Below are positions 23,315 through 31,261 of a stretch of 37,448 bases of DNA, piece after piece. The position numbers and the translations under genes were made by a program. This DNA is from Muribaculaceae bacterium. GTDB taxonomy: Bacteria > Bacteroidota > Bacteroidia > Bacteroidales > Muribaculaceae. The stretch's first letter is position 1, and the number at the start of each line of letters is the position of its first letter. The stretch is taken from positions 1 through 37,448 of the forward strand of contig JAFZUL010000144.1 in assembly GCA_017618355.1 (NCBI GenBank), read 5' to 3'. The notes under the pieces were generated by a model. It saw nothing but the letters and a program-made list of their open reading frames with translations. It was not told where the DNA came from and did no database searches.

Positions 23315-24742
23315 TTACAGAGTTCTGTCGATTTCGTCGAGTTTTCCGCTCCATAGGTAGCGTTTTGTCTCGTGTGCTATTACGCCTGAGAGCAGGAGCA
23401 GGGCAGCAAGGTTAGGCAATGCCATGAGCGCGTTCATGATGTCGGCGATGTTCCACACCACACCGAGACTCAATACGCATCCCAAGAAGCAGATAATAAG
23501 CCAAATGATGCGGTAGTACCTGATGATTTTTTTGCCTCCAAGATACTCCATGGCTTTCTCGCCATAGTAGCTCCATCCCAGTATGGTTGAGAAAGCGAAA
23601 GTGAGGATTCCGAAGGTGAGTATGGGCGTGCCCACGTAGGGTATCATTCCGAAGGCTTTCTTGGTGAGTAGACCGCCGTCATGGAAGTCAATCTCAGGAT
23701 AAGCGAGGATGCTGGTGACGAGTACTAAGCCTGTTATGGCACACACAACAACCGTGTCCCAGAAAGTTCCGGTAGAGCTCACTAATGCCTGTCGCACTGA
23801 GTTGCGGGTTTGTGCCGCTGCAGCCACAATTGGCGCCGAACCAAGTCCCGACTCATTGCTGAAAAGACCTCTAGCAATGCCATATCGTGCGCCCACCATG
23901 ATTGCTGCACCAGCAGCACCGCCAACCGATGCTTTCAACGAGAACGCGTCACGACAAATCCAGCAAATCGCATCCCAAAGATACTGATGATTAACGCTTA
24001 GGATGTAGAGGCATCCCATGACATAGAGAATCGCCATGAACGGCACCAGTGCCGAGCATATCCTACCGATGCTCTTAACACCGCCAATAATCACTACTCC
24101 AACAAGCACCATGAGGCAAATGCCAACTAGAATGCTCACAAATGTATCGGGAGTGAGGCTCATCCCAGTTGCGCTGTTGATTGAGGACGCTAAAGCAGCT
24201 ACACTGCTATTGTCACTAAAGAGCTCAGCGAAATTCTTGCTTATGGCGTTGGCTTGCACACCGTTGCCAATGCCAAAGGCGGCGATGGCAGTGAAGATGC
24301 AGAAAAGCACTGCCAGCCATTTCATTTTTAGACCTCTCTCAAGGGCATACATTGGTCCGCCAATCATCGTGCCGTCGCTTGTCCTAATACGGTATTTGAT
24401 GGCGAGCAGACCCTCGCCATATTTCGTTGCAATACCAAAGATACCCGTAAGCCAGCACCACAGCACAGCACCTGGACCTCCCAGCGAGACAGCAGTCGCT
24501 ACTCCGATAATGTTTCCTGTGCCAATCGTCGCGGCAAGCGAGGTGGCAAGTGCCGAGAATTGACTCACGTCGCCGGTAGAGTCCTTATCTTTTGTGAAAG
24601 AGAGCCTTATGGCTGTGAATATTTTGCGTTGCGGCACGCGCAGACGTATGGTCAGGAAAATGTGTGTGCCAAGCAGTAGTATTATCATTGGCCACGACCA
24701 GATATAGTCGCTAATGGTTGCAGTAAGTTGCTCAAGATTCAT
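23315..24742 (-). CDS. Sodium:alanine/glycine symporter (AGCS family)
   Basis: 475 residues with about ten to eleven membrane helices. The family core is clear: SALATSLAATIGTGNIIGVA (about 64-83), GGPGAVLWCWLTGIFGIATK (about 88-107), DGTMIGGPMYALERGL (about 123-138) and RGLFSNESGLGSAPIVAAAA (about 290-309). AGCS carriers import alanine or glycine with sodium. It is transcribed from its own divergent promoter opposite the GH84 gene. The window also holds a complete glycine cleavage system further along; glycine uptake would fit, but the two are about 5 kb apart in separate transcripts, so that link is only an inference. Confidence 0.94.
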   Translation of the reverse strand: MNLEQLTATISDYIWSWPMIILLLGTHIFLTIRLRVPQRKIFTAIRLSFTKDKDSTGDVSQFSALATSLAATIGTGNIIGVATAVSLGGPGAVLWCWLTGIFGIATKYGEGLLAIKYRIRTSDGTMIGGPMYALERGLKMKWLAVLFCIFTAIAAFGIGNGVQANAISKNFAELFSDNSSVAALASSINSATGMSLTPDTFVSILVGICLMVLVGVVIIGGVKSIGRICSALVPFMAILYVMGCLYILSVNHQYLWDAICWICRDAFSLKASVGGAAGAAIMVGARYGIARGLFSNESGLGSAPIVAAAAQTRNSVRQALVSSTGTFWDTVVVCAITGLVLVTSILAYPEIDFHDGGLLTKKAFGMIPYVGTPILTFGILTFAFSTILGWSYYGEKAMEYLGGKKIIRYYRIIWLIICFLGCVLSLGVVWNIADIMNALMALPNLAALLLLSGVIAHETKRYLWSGKLDEIDRTL

Positions 24743-24744
24743 GT

Positions 24745-24778
24745 TTTTTAGTTTTCAGTTATCAGTTTTGAGTTTTCG
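24745..24778. repeat. Short T-rich dispersed repeat (copy 2)
   Basis: TTTTTAGTTTTCAGTTATCA and the following GTTTTGAGTTTTC is a string of AGTTTT-like words and closely matches the tract at 5156-5180. It fills most of the 5' leader of the symporter transcript. Confidence 0.5.
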
Positions 24779-24804
24779 GAAATCAGAATTTAGTTCTTAA
24801 ATTG

Positions 24805-24835
24805 CAAAATTACTCTTTTTGTGTGAAAAGACAAA
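24805..24835 (-). promoter_or_regulatory. Promoter of the AGCS symporter gene
   Basis: On the minus strand TTTG (complement of 24832-24835), a 19-bp spacer and TAATTTTG (complement of 24805-24812) form a full consensus match. The transcript start would be near 24798. Confidence 0.75.
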
Positions 24836-24842
24836 AAACTTT

Positions 24843-24873
24843 TTTGTTTTTTGGCGATAAATGGCTACATTTG
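24843..24873 (+). promoter_or_regulatory. Promoter of the GH84-M16 operon
   Basis: TTTG (24843-24846), 19 bp, then TACATTTG (24866-24873) match the consensus completely. Its -33 box is only 7 bp from that of the divergent symporter promoter, so a regulator bound here could affect both. Confidence 0.75.
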
Positions 24874-24899
24874 TGGTGATTTTTTAGAAAGTCACTTCT

Positions 24900-26876
24900 A
24901 TGATTAAAAAATTAATACTAATATTTGCCATGTGTTCCGCCTTGATGGCGATAGCTAATGAGCCATATACTATCTATCCTGTGCCTCACCGCCAAGTTGC
25001 GTCAACTGGAACTGCTTCGTTTTACAGAGATGTGCACATTGTTGCCGAGCCAGATATAGATGAAATGACGGTGAACAGGGCAGTGCAGGTGCTTAAGGAT
25101 CACGGTCTCAACCCAGTGCTTGAGGATCATAGTCTTACCTCAGTGCTTGCAATGATGGGTGGAAAGAGTCTTTTGTCTAAACCTGTGTCTTTTGTGTTTT
25201 TGGGCATTAATGGCTCAAATGGTGTTGTAGATAACCTTTTCACTGATTTTCCGGTTGATAGAACTATATTTGACTTGCCCAAGTATGACCGCTATATCTT
25301 GAAATTATCATCAGTTGAAAAACTAAGGATAGCGATAGTGGAAATTCTGGGCGAGAACACTGATGCCGTGTTCTGCGGGTTGGCGTCGCTGGAGCAGATG
25401 CTTGACCAAGGCACCAGTGACTTGCCATGCGTCACAATTTATGACTATGCCGACGTGAAGAACCGTGGCATCATAGAGGGGTATTATGGCGTGCCTTATA
25501 GCGCCGAAGTCACTAAAGACCTGTTCCGTTTTATGGCACGCTACAAGATGAATACCTATATGTATGGCGCCAAGAGCGACCCTTATCACTCCCGCTACTG
25601 GGGTGACCCTTACCCCACGACCATCACTGCCGATGAGCAGCGCATTGGCTACCTCAATCAGGATATGATGCGTGATATCACATCAGTCGCACATGAGACC
25701 AAGGTGAACTTCATTTGGGCGATTCACCCCGGTAATGCCTTCGCCAATGCCGAAGATCCTCGGGTCCTTGACAAGATTATGGCGAAGTTTGAGAGTATGC
25801 ATCAGCTGGGTGTGCGTCAGTTTGGCGTGTTTGTTGATGACGTGGGTGTGCCCAGCGATCCTGCCATCATGAAGCTTTGCGCCGACAATCTCTCTGCTCT
25901 CCAAAATAGAATTGACGCGCGTTGGAACTATTCTGGCTCCGTGGCCACTGACACGGTGAAACCTTTGCACTATGTGCCGCAGCTCTATGCTCACGGATGG
26001 GTGAGCGATGAACGCGCTCAAGAGTTTTATGAGTCGCTGAGCGGAACTCCAAGCAAGATAAATATCTACATTACTGGCCGCGATGTGTGGTCGGTGCCCA
26101 ATAACGAGGATTTGGCGCGTGTGAGCGGTTGGCTTGGCCGCGACTTAAGCTGGTGGTGGAACTACCCCTGCAACGATCAAGACCCCACCAAGCTCTTTGT
26201 GATGGACACTTACAGCAACTTCCGCGATGAGACTCATATCAACAACTTTGCGCGCATTGAGAAACACCTGAATGGGCTCAACACTCTAATCATCAACCCC
26301 ATGCAGCAAGGCGAACTGTCGAAGGTTGCACTCTTCAGCGTTGCCGACTATAGTTGGAATAACGCCGCCTTCGACAACTTCGATAGTTGGGATGCCGCGA
26401 TACCTGCTGCCGTGGGCAAAGATTACGCCAAAGCATTTAAGAAACTGGCTCCATATCTGCGCTATTACGATGAAGATGCTATAGCATATAAGATTAACAA
26501 TTATCAGGCATCGGTGAAACGCGGGTCACCAAACCCTAACGCGCTTCTTGGAGAGCTGCGCGAGGTGCATGATGCTTGCAAGGTCATCAAGTCGATGGCA
26601 CATTCTGCCAACGAGAGCGACCGACTGTTTTACAACGATGTGCGGCCCTGGCTCCTCAAGCTTGAGTCGATGACAGCTGAGACTATATCTCGACTTGAAG
26701 GTGGCAACATTCCTGTCATTGACTACGACAGCAACCCCGACTTCCAGTTTGAGACTCTCGACGGTATGGGCGAGCACATTAGGCTCAAGGTGCTGACAGC
26801 CGAGCCTTCTAACAAGCGTCTGATGCCGTTCTTGAAAGAATGGTCGGACAAACTCTCTAGTGTAAAAAATCAATAA
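24900..26876 (+). CDS. GH84 beta-N-acetylglucosaminidase (O-GlcNAcase-like)
   Basis: 658 residues with a signal peptide (about 1-19). An N-terminal GH20/GH84-type beta-sandwich domain (about 21-180) precedes the TIM-barrel. GH84 hallmarks are RGIIEGYYGVPYS (about 189-201), YGAKSDPYHSRYWGDPYP (about 222-239, with the substrate-contact lysine) and the catalytic aspartate pair in FGVFVDDVG (Asp313-Asp314). WWWNYPCNDQ and NPMQQGELSKVALFSVADY follow further along. The C-terminal ~150 residues are helical. GH84 enzymes remove beta-linked GlcNAc by substrate-assisted catalysis; in gut Bacteroidota they act on mucin or host glycoprotein GlcNAc. It is exported, probably to the periplasm. The M16 peptidase gene starts 24 bp downstream, so the two very likely form an operon aimed at glycoproteins or glycopeptides. 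Confidence 0.93.
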   Translation: MIKKLILIFAMCSALMAIANEPYTIYPVPHRQVASTGTASFYRDVHIVAEPDIDEMTVNRAVQVLKDHGLNPVLEDHSLTSVLAMMGGKSLLSKPVSFVFLGINGSNGVVDNLFTDFPVDRTIFDLPKYDRYILKLSSVEKLRIAIVEILGENTDAVFCGLASLEQMLDQGTSDLPCVTIYDYADVKNRGIIEGYYGVPYSAEVTKDLFRFMARYKMNTYMYGAKSDPYHSRYWGDPYPTTITADEQRIGYLNQDMMRDITSVAHETKVNFIWAIHPGNAFANAEDPRVLDKIMAKFESMHQLGVRQFGVFVDDVGVPSDPAIMKLCADNLSALQNRIDARWNYSGSVATDTVKPLHYVPQLYAHGWVSDERAQEFYESLSGTPSKINIYITGRDVWSVPNNEDLARVSGWLGRDLSWWWNYPCNDQDPTKLFVMDTYSNFRDETHINNFARIEKHLNGLNTLIINPMQQGELSKVALFSVADYSWNNAAFDNFDSWDAAIPAAVGKDYAKAFKKLAPYLRYYDEDAIAYKINNYQASVKRGSPNPNALLGELREVHDACKVIKSMAHSANESDRLFYNDVRPWLLKLESMTAETISRLEGGNIPVIDYDSNPDFQFETLDGMGEHIRLKVLTAEPSNKRLMPFLKEWSDKLSSVKNQ

Positions 26877-26900
26877 CACAATTATTTATATGTTTCTACA

Positions 26901-29810
26901 ATGAAAAAATCCAGAATCTTATTCACATTGCTTGCTGTTGTGACAATGACATTCACAGCGCAAGCCCAACTGCCCAAGGCAGTAACCTATGAGGGCGACC
27001 CCATGCACACGCAGTGCTACACTCTGCGCAACGGCATGAAGGTCTTCCTTAGTGTCAACAACGAGTCCCCTCGCATTGCCGCTCACATCGCAGTGCGCAC
27101 CGGTTCGCGCAACGACCCCGCCGAGACCACAGGTCTGGCTCACTATCTTGAGCATCTTATGTTCAAGGGCACCAAGCAGTTTGGAACTAGCGATGTAGAA
27201 AAAGAGGCTCCTTATCTCAATGAGATAGAGGCTCGCTATGAGCAATACCGCAAGGTTACCGACCCTGCCCTGCGCAAGCAGCTCTATCACGAGATTGACA
27301 GCGTGTCGCAGATTGCCGCTCAGTATAACATTCCCAACGAGTATGACAAGTTGATGGCAGGCATTGGAGGCATTGGGACAAACGCCTACACAGGAACTGA
27401 CGTTACTTGTTACACTGAGGATATCCCCGCCAACGAAGTGGATCGCTGGGCTCGCATCCAGAGCGACCGCTTTCGCAACATGGTGATACGCGGTTTCCAT
27501 ACCGAGCTTGAGGCTGTGTATGAAGAGAAGAATATGGGCATGGCTAAAGACATGTGGAAACTCGAAGAGGCTCTCTACGCCAAGGCGTTCCCAGGCCACC
27601 CATACGGCACTCAGACCACCATTGGCACACAGGAGCACCTGAAGAACCCGTCAATCACCAACATCAAGAACTACTACAACAACTACTATTGTCCTAACAA
27701 TATCGCCATTTGTATGGCTGGCGAGATGGACCCCGACAAGGTGATTGCCACGCTCGACAAATACTTTGGAGACTGGCAGCCCAATGCCAATCTCTCAAGA
27801 CCAGAGTTTGCGCCTATAAAGCCATTTACCGCACCTGTTGACACTACTATTTTGGGACAGGAGGCAGAATTTGTAACCCTAGCTTGGCGCTTCGACGGTG
27901 GCAGTTCGTTGCAGTGTGACACACTCAGGGTGGCCTCTCAGATGCTCAAGAACGGCACCGCTGGACTTATGGATCTGAACCTTGACCAGCCACAGAAACT
28001 CATGGAATCGGGGATCTATGTCGATGAGATGACTGATTACTCGCTGCTTTGGGTGATGGGCTATCCCAACGAGGGTCAGACTCTTGAGGAGGTGCGTGAC
28101 CTGCTGCTCAGCGAGATTGAGAAACTGCGCAAAGGCGACTTCGACGACGACCTGCTTGTCAGCGTGGTCAACAACACCAAACTCCAGTATTTGAGGGGGC
28201 TAAACAACAACCGTGCCCGTGCCAGCTTCCTTGTCAATGCGTTTATTAATGGCAAACCATGGGAACAGGAAGTTGGGCAGCTCGACCGCATGAGTGGCAT
28301 GACCAAGCAGCAGATTGTGGATTTTGCCAATCGATATCTTCTCAATAATTATGTGTGCGTTTATAAGCGCATGGGCGTGGATACTTCAATAAAGAAAATT
28401 GAGAAGCCAGCTATTACTCCCATCCCCACCAACCGCGACAAGCAGAGCGACTTTGTCAAGAATCTTATGGCAGAAACTGTAGAGCCTATCCAGCCGCGAT
28501 TTGTCGATTTCAAGACCGACATGAACGTTTCGGAGACTAAGGCAGGCCTGCCATTACTCTACAAGCAGAACACCGACGATGACTTGTTCACGCTGGTTTA
28601 CAAGTATGACTTCGGCAACACTGCCGACCTGCGTTATAACTTGGCATTCGATTATCTCGACTTTCTGGGCACCAAGACTTTGACTCCACAGCAGTTTAAG
28701 CAGCGCATGTATAAGCTTGCTTGCAACTTTAATGCTTCGGTGACTGACAACCACACATTTGTCACCATCAGCGGACTCAGCGAGAACATGCCAGAGGCAG
28801 TGGCGCTGGTTGAGGACCTCTTCAAGAACGCCACAGTTGACTCTGAGGCTTATAGCCGCCTCGTTGATCAAATTCTGAAGGCTCGCGCCGATGCCAAGAC
28901 CAACCAGCAGCAGTGCTTCGCTCGCCTTATGGCGTTTGGTCAGTATGGCCCTAACAATGCTTATACCAATATTCTCAGCGAGGAGCAGTTGCGCAACACC
29001 AATCCTGCAGAGCTCCTTCAGCTAGTGAACGACCTAGGCAACATGCAACACACAGTCATGTATTTTGGCCCTATGACAGAGAAAGACTTCTCAGCAACTA
29101 TCACTAAACTTCACAAGACTTCAAAAAATCTTCTTGATGTGCCGTTTGGCATGGATTATATGGAGCAGCCCACTCCCGAGACTGAGATTCTGCTCGCGCC
29201 TTACGATGCCAAGAACATATACATGGTGCAATACACCAACAACGAGCGTGACTGGGATCCATCGCATGCCGCTGTCATCAGCCTCTTCAACGAGTATTTC
29301 GGCACAGGCATGAATGGCATCGTGTTCCAGGAACTGCGCGAGGCACGCGGACTTGCCTATTCAGCAGCCGCTGTCTATAACCAGCCATCACGCATGGGTC
29401 ACAAAGAGGATGCTTACACCTACATTGCCACTCAGAACGACAAGATGATGGACTGCGTTGACGAGTTCAATAAGCTCATTGCCGACATCCCTCAGAGCGA
29501 CGCCGCTTTCAACCTCGCCAAGGAGTCGCTTCTCAAAAAGCTTGCCAGCCGACGCACTACCCGCTACGGTGTACTAGGCAGCTACGTTGCTGCACAGGAG
29601 CTCGGTATTGACTATGACATCTACTCTAAGGTCTATGAGGAGTTGCCCAAACTCTATCTTTTCGACATCGTTGACTTTGAGAAGGAGACAATGAAAGACA
29701 AGCCCTACCGCTACATTATTCTCGGCGACGAGAAAGAACTCGACATGGAGCGTCTTGAGAAAATCGCTCCCGTGAAACGGGTGACTCTTGAGGAGATTTT
29801 TGGATACTAA
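26901..29810 (+). CDS. Exported M16 family zinc metallopeptidase (two-half, pitrilysin-like)
   Basis: 969 residues with a signal peptide (about 1-22, ending AQA). The first half carries the inverted zinc motif HYLEH (His81, Glu84, His85) within GLAHYLEHLMFKGTKQFG, and the distal glutamate region ELEAVYEEKN (about 202-211). The second half lacks HxxEH but retains the substrate-binding partner motif ELREARGLAYSAAAVYNQP (about residue 810). This is the normal arrangement of M16 clamshell enzymes fused into one chain: one active and one inactive half. A ~45-residue helical insertion sits between the zinc motif and the distal Glu (about 105-155). M16 enzymes degrade peptides and small unfolded proteins. 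Co-transcription with GH84 suggests handling of glycopeptides. A perfect terminator follows at 29836-29866. Confidence 0.94.
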   Translation: MKKSRILFTLLAVVTMTFTAQAQLPKAVTYEGDPMHTQCYTLRNGMKVFLSVNNESPRIAAHIAVRTGSRNDPAETTGLAHYLEHLMFKGTKQFGTSDVEKEAPYLNEIEARYEQYRKVTDPALRKQLYHEIDSVSQIAAQYNIPNEYDKLMAGIGGIGTNAYTGTDVTCYTEDIPANEVDRWARIQSDRFRNMVIRGFHTELEAVYEEKNMGMAKDMWKLEEALYAKAFPGHPYGTQTTIGTQEHLKNPSITNIKNYYNNYYCPNNIAICMAGEMDPDKVIATLDKYFGDWQPNANLSRPEFAPIKPFTAPVDTTILGQEAEFVTLAWRFDGGSSLQCDTLRVASQMLKNGTAGLMDLNLDQPQKLMESGIYVDEMTDYSLLWVMGYPNEGQTLEEVRDLLLSEIEKLRKGDFDDDLLVSVVNNTKLQYLRGLNNNRARASFLVNAFINGKPWEQEVGQLDRMSGMTKQQIVDFANRYLLNNYVCVYKRMGVDTSIKKIEKPAITPIPTNRDKQSDFVKNLMAETVEPIQPRFVDFKTDMNVSETKAGLPLLYKQNTDDDLFTLVYKYDFGNTADLRYNLAFDYLDFLGTKTLTPQQFKQRMYKLACNFNASVTDNHTFVTISGLSENMPEAVALVEDLFKNATVDSEAYSRLVDQILKARADAKTNQQQCFARLMAFGQYGPNNAYTNILSEEQLRNTNPAELLQLVNDLGNMQHTVMYFGPMTEKDFSATITKLHKTSKNLLDVPFGMDYMEQPTPETEILLAPYDAKNIYMVQYTNNERDWDPSHAAVISLFNEYFGTGMNGIVFQELREARGLAYSAAAVYNQPSRMGHKEDAYTYIATQNDKMMDCVDEFNKLIADIPQSDAAFNLAKESLLKKLASRRTTRYGVLGSYVAAQELGIDYDIYSKVYEELPKLYLFDIVDFEKETMKDKPYRYIILGDEKELDMERLEKIAPVKRVTLEEIFGY

Positions 29811-29835
29811 TTCTGTAATCAAATATCGGGGAAAC

Positions 29836-29866
29836 AAAAAATCCTGCTCGCGAGCAGGATTTTTTT
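29836..29866. terminator. Bidirectional terminator between the M16 gene and lpdA
   Basis: AAAAAATCCTGCTCG and CGAGCAGGATTTTTT form a 15-bp perfect palindrome with T runs on both strands. It serves the convergent peptidase and gcv-lpdA transcripts. Confidence 0.95.
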
Positions 29867-29884
29867 GTGGAATTAAATGCATCA

Positions 29885-29915
29885 ATTCTGCATTCTGCAT
29901 TGAGCATTCTGCATA
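29885..29915. repeat. ATTCTGC tandem-word repeat after lpdA
   Basis: ATTCTGCATTCTGCATTGAG and the following CATTCTGCATAA is a 7-bp word (ATTCTGC) repeated about four times with drift, directly after the lpdA stop and before the terminator. The same ...TGCATT... word appears in the gcvT-gcvH gap (34663-34695). Confidence 0.65.
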
Positions 29916-29917
29916 AA

Positions 29918-31261
29918 TTAAAACTGTTTTGCAGCGGCCATTACCACCTCGCTTAGGGTGGGGTGGCCGTGGATGGCTTGTGCCATGCGGTTGACTGGCA
30001 TATTGGCGTTCATCGCTGTCACAGCCTCTTGGATAAGGTCGGCGGCATGTGGTCCGCAGATGTGGCATCCCACAATAGTGAGGTCCTCGCTGCTGACGAT
30101 TAGTTTCACCATTCCATCGGTCTCGCCCATAGCCACAGCCTTGCCGTTGCTACGGAAGAACGACTTGGCAGAAACCACCTCGATGCCTTGGTCTTCGCAT
30201 TGCTGCTCAGTGAGGCCCACCATCGCCAATTCGGGAGTGGTGAACACTGCGCTGGGCACGATGTCGAGCTTGATGCGGCTCTTCTCGCCTAGGATGTGAG
30301 CGAGCGCCACGCTGCCTTGCGCGCTGGCGGCATGTGCAAGCATACAACGGCCGTTAACGTCGCCAATAGCGTAGATGCCTTCCACGTTGGTCATCATGTT
30401 GTCATCAACCTCGATGCCGCGGCGGCTGGTCTCAACGCCTGCCGCCTCCAGTCCCTCGGGCAATACAGCCTGACGGCCAACCGACATCAGCACCTTCTCG
30501 GCAACGATGCTCTTGGCCTTGCCCTTATGGTCGAAGGTGATCTCAAGACCATCATCGGTCTTGTGGATGCCATTGACGGCAGCCTGCGTGAGGATGTTCA
30601 CGCCACGCTTACTCATCACGGTCTTTAGGCGCTTAGCGATATCCTTGTCGAATGGAGGAAGAATCTCCTTCATGAATTCTACAACTGTCACCTCCACGCC
30701 AAAGCTGCTGAACACGCCGGCAAACTCCATGCCAATCACGCCACCGCCCACGATGCACAGGCTCTTGGGCAACTCTTGCATGGCAAGTATATCGTCGCTA
30801 GTCATAGCCAGGTCGGCACCCTCAATGGGGAGTCCGCGAGGAATGGAGCCAGTGGCAATCACTATGGCGGGAGCAGTGTATTGCTCATCGCCAACGGCAA
30901 TGGTCTTGGCATCTACAAACTTCGCCTCGCCATTGACAACGGTGATGCCATCGCCTCCCATAAGCATTGCCACACCATCGCGCAGTTGCTTAACGACTTC
31001 TTCCTTGCGGGCAAAAGCCACGCTGTAGTCAACGCTCACTTCGCCAGTGGTGACGCCAAACTGTGCTGCCTCACGCACGGTGTTGATCACCTCGGCATTG
31101 CGGCACAAAGCCTTAGTGGGGATGCAACCGCGGTTGAGGCAAGTGCCGCCCAACTGGTCGCGCTCCACAATCACCACTTTCTTGCCGTGGTGAGCGGCCT
31201 CGGCGGCCATCTCATAACCGCCGGGACCAGCACCTATAATAATTATATCAGTCGAAATCAT
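29918..31261 (-). CDS. lpdA: Dihydrolipoyl dehydrogenase (L protein)
   Basis: 447 residues. The N-terminal FAD-binding fold (IIIGAGPGGYEMAAEA), the redox disulfide GGTCLNRGCIPTKAL (Cys41 and Cys46) and the NAD-binding fold (SLCIVGGGVIGMEFAGVFSS) are intact. The C-terminal HGHPTLSE supplies the catalytic His433-Glu438 pair. The enzyme reoxidises the dihydrolipoyl arm and makes NADH. It is the last gene of the gcv operon, and its ATG overlaps the gcvPB stop by 4 bp (ATGA), so it is mainly the L protein of glycine cleavage here. No pyruvate or oxoglutarate dehydrogenase genes are adjacent. The same protein could still serve other lipoyl complexes. Confidence 0.95.
   Translation of the reverse strand: MISTDIIIIGAGPGGYEMAAEAAHHGKKVVIVERDQLGGTCLNRGCIPTKALCRNAEVINTVREAAQFGVTTGEVSVDYSVAFARKEEVVKQLRDGVAMLMGGDGITVVNGEAKFVDAKTIAVGDEQYTAPAIVIATGSIPRGLPIEGADLAMTSDDILAMQELPKSLCIVGGGVIGMEFAGVFSSFGVEVTVVEFMKEILPPFDKDIAKRLKTVMSKRGVNILTQAAVNGIHKTDDGLEITFDHKGKAKSIVAEKVLMSVGRQAVLPEGLEAAGVETSRRGIEVDDNMMTNVEGIYAIGDVNGRCMLAHAASAQGSVALAHILGEKSRIKLDIVPSAVFTTPELAMVGLTEQQCEDQGIEVVSAKSFFRSNGKAVAMGETDGMVKLIVSSEDLTIVGCHICGPHAADLIQEAVTAMNANMPVNRMAQAIHGHPTLSEVVMAAAKQF

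Noticed and set aside
26919-27638. 239-codon open frame antisense to the M16 peptidase gene
   Set aside because: Shadow of a well-supported gene, with no promoter or domain.
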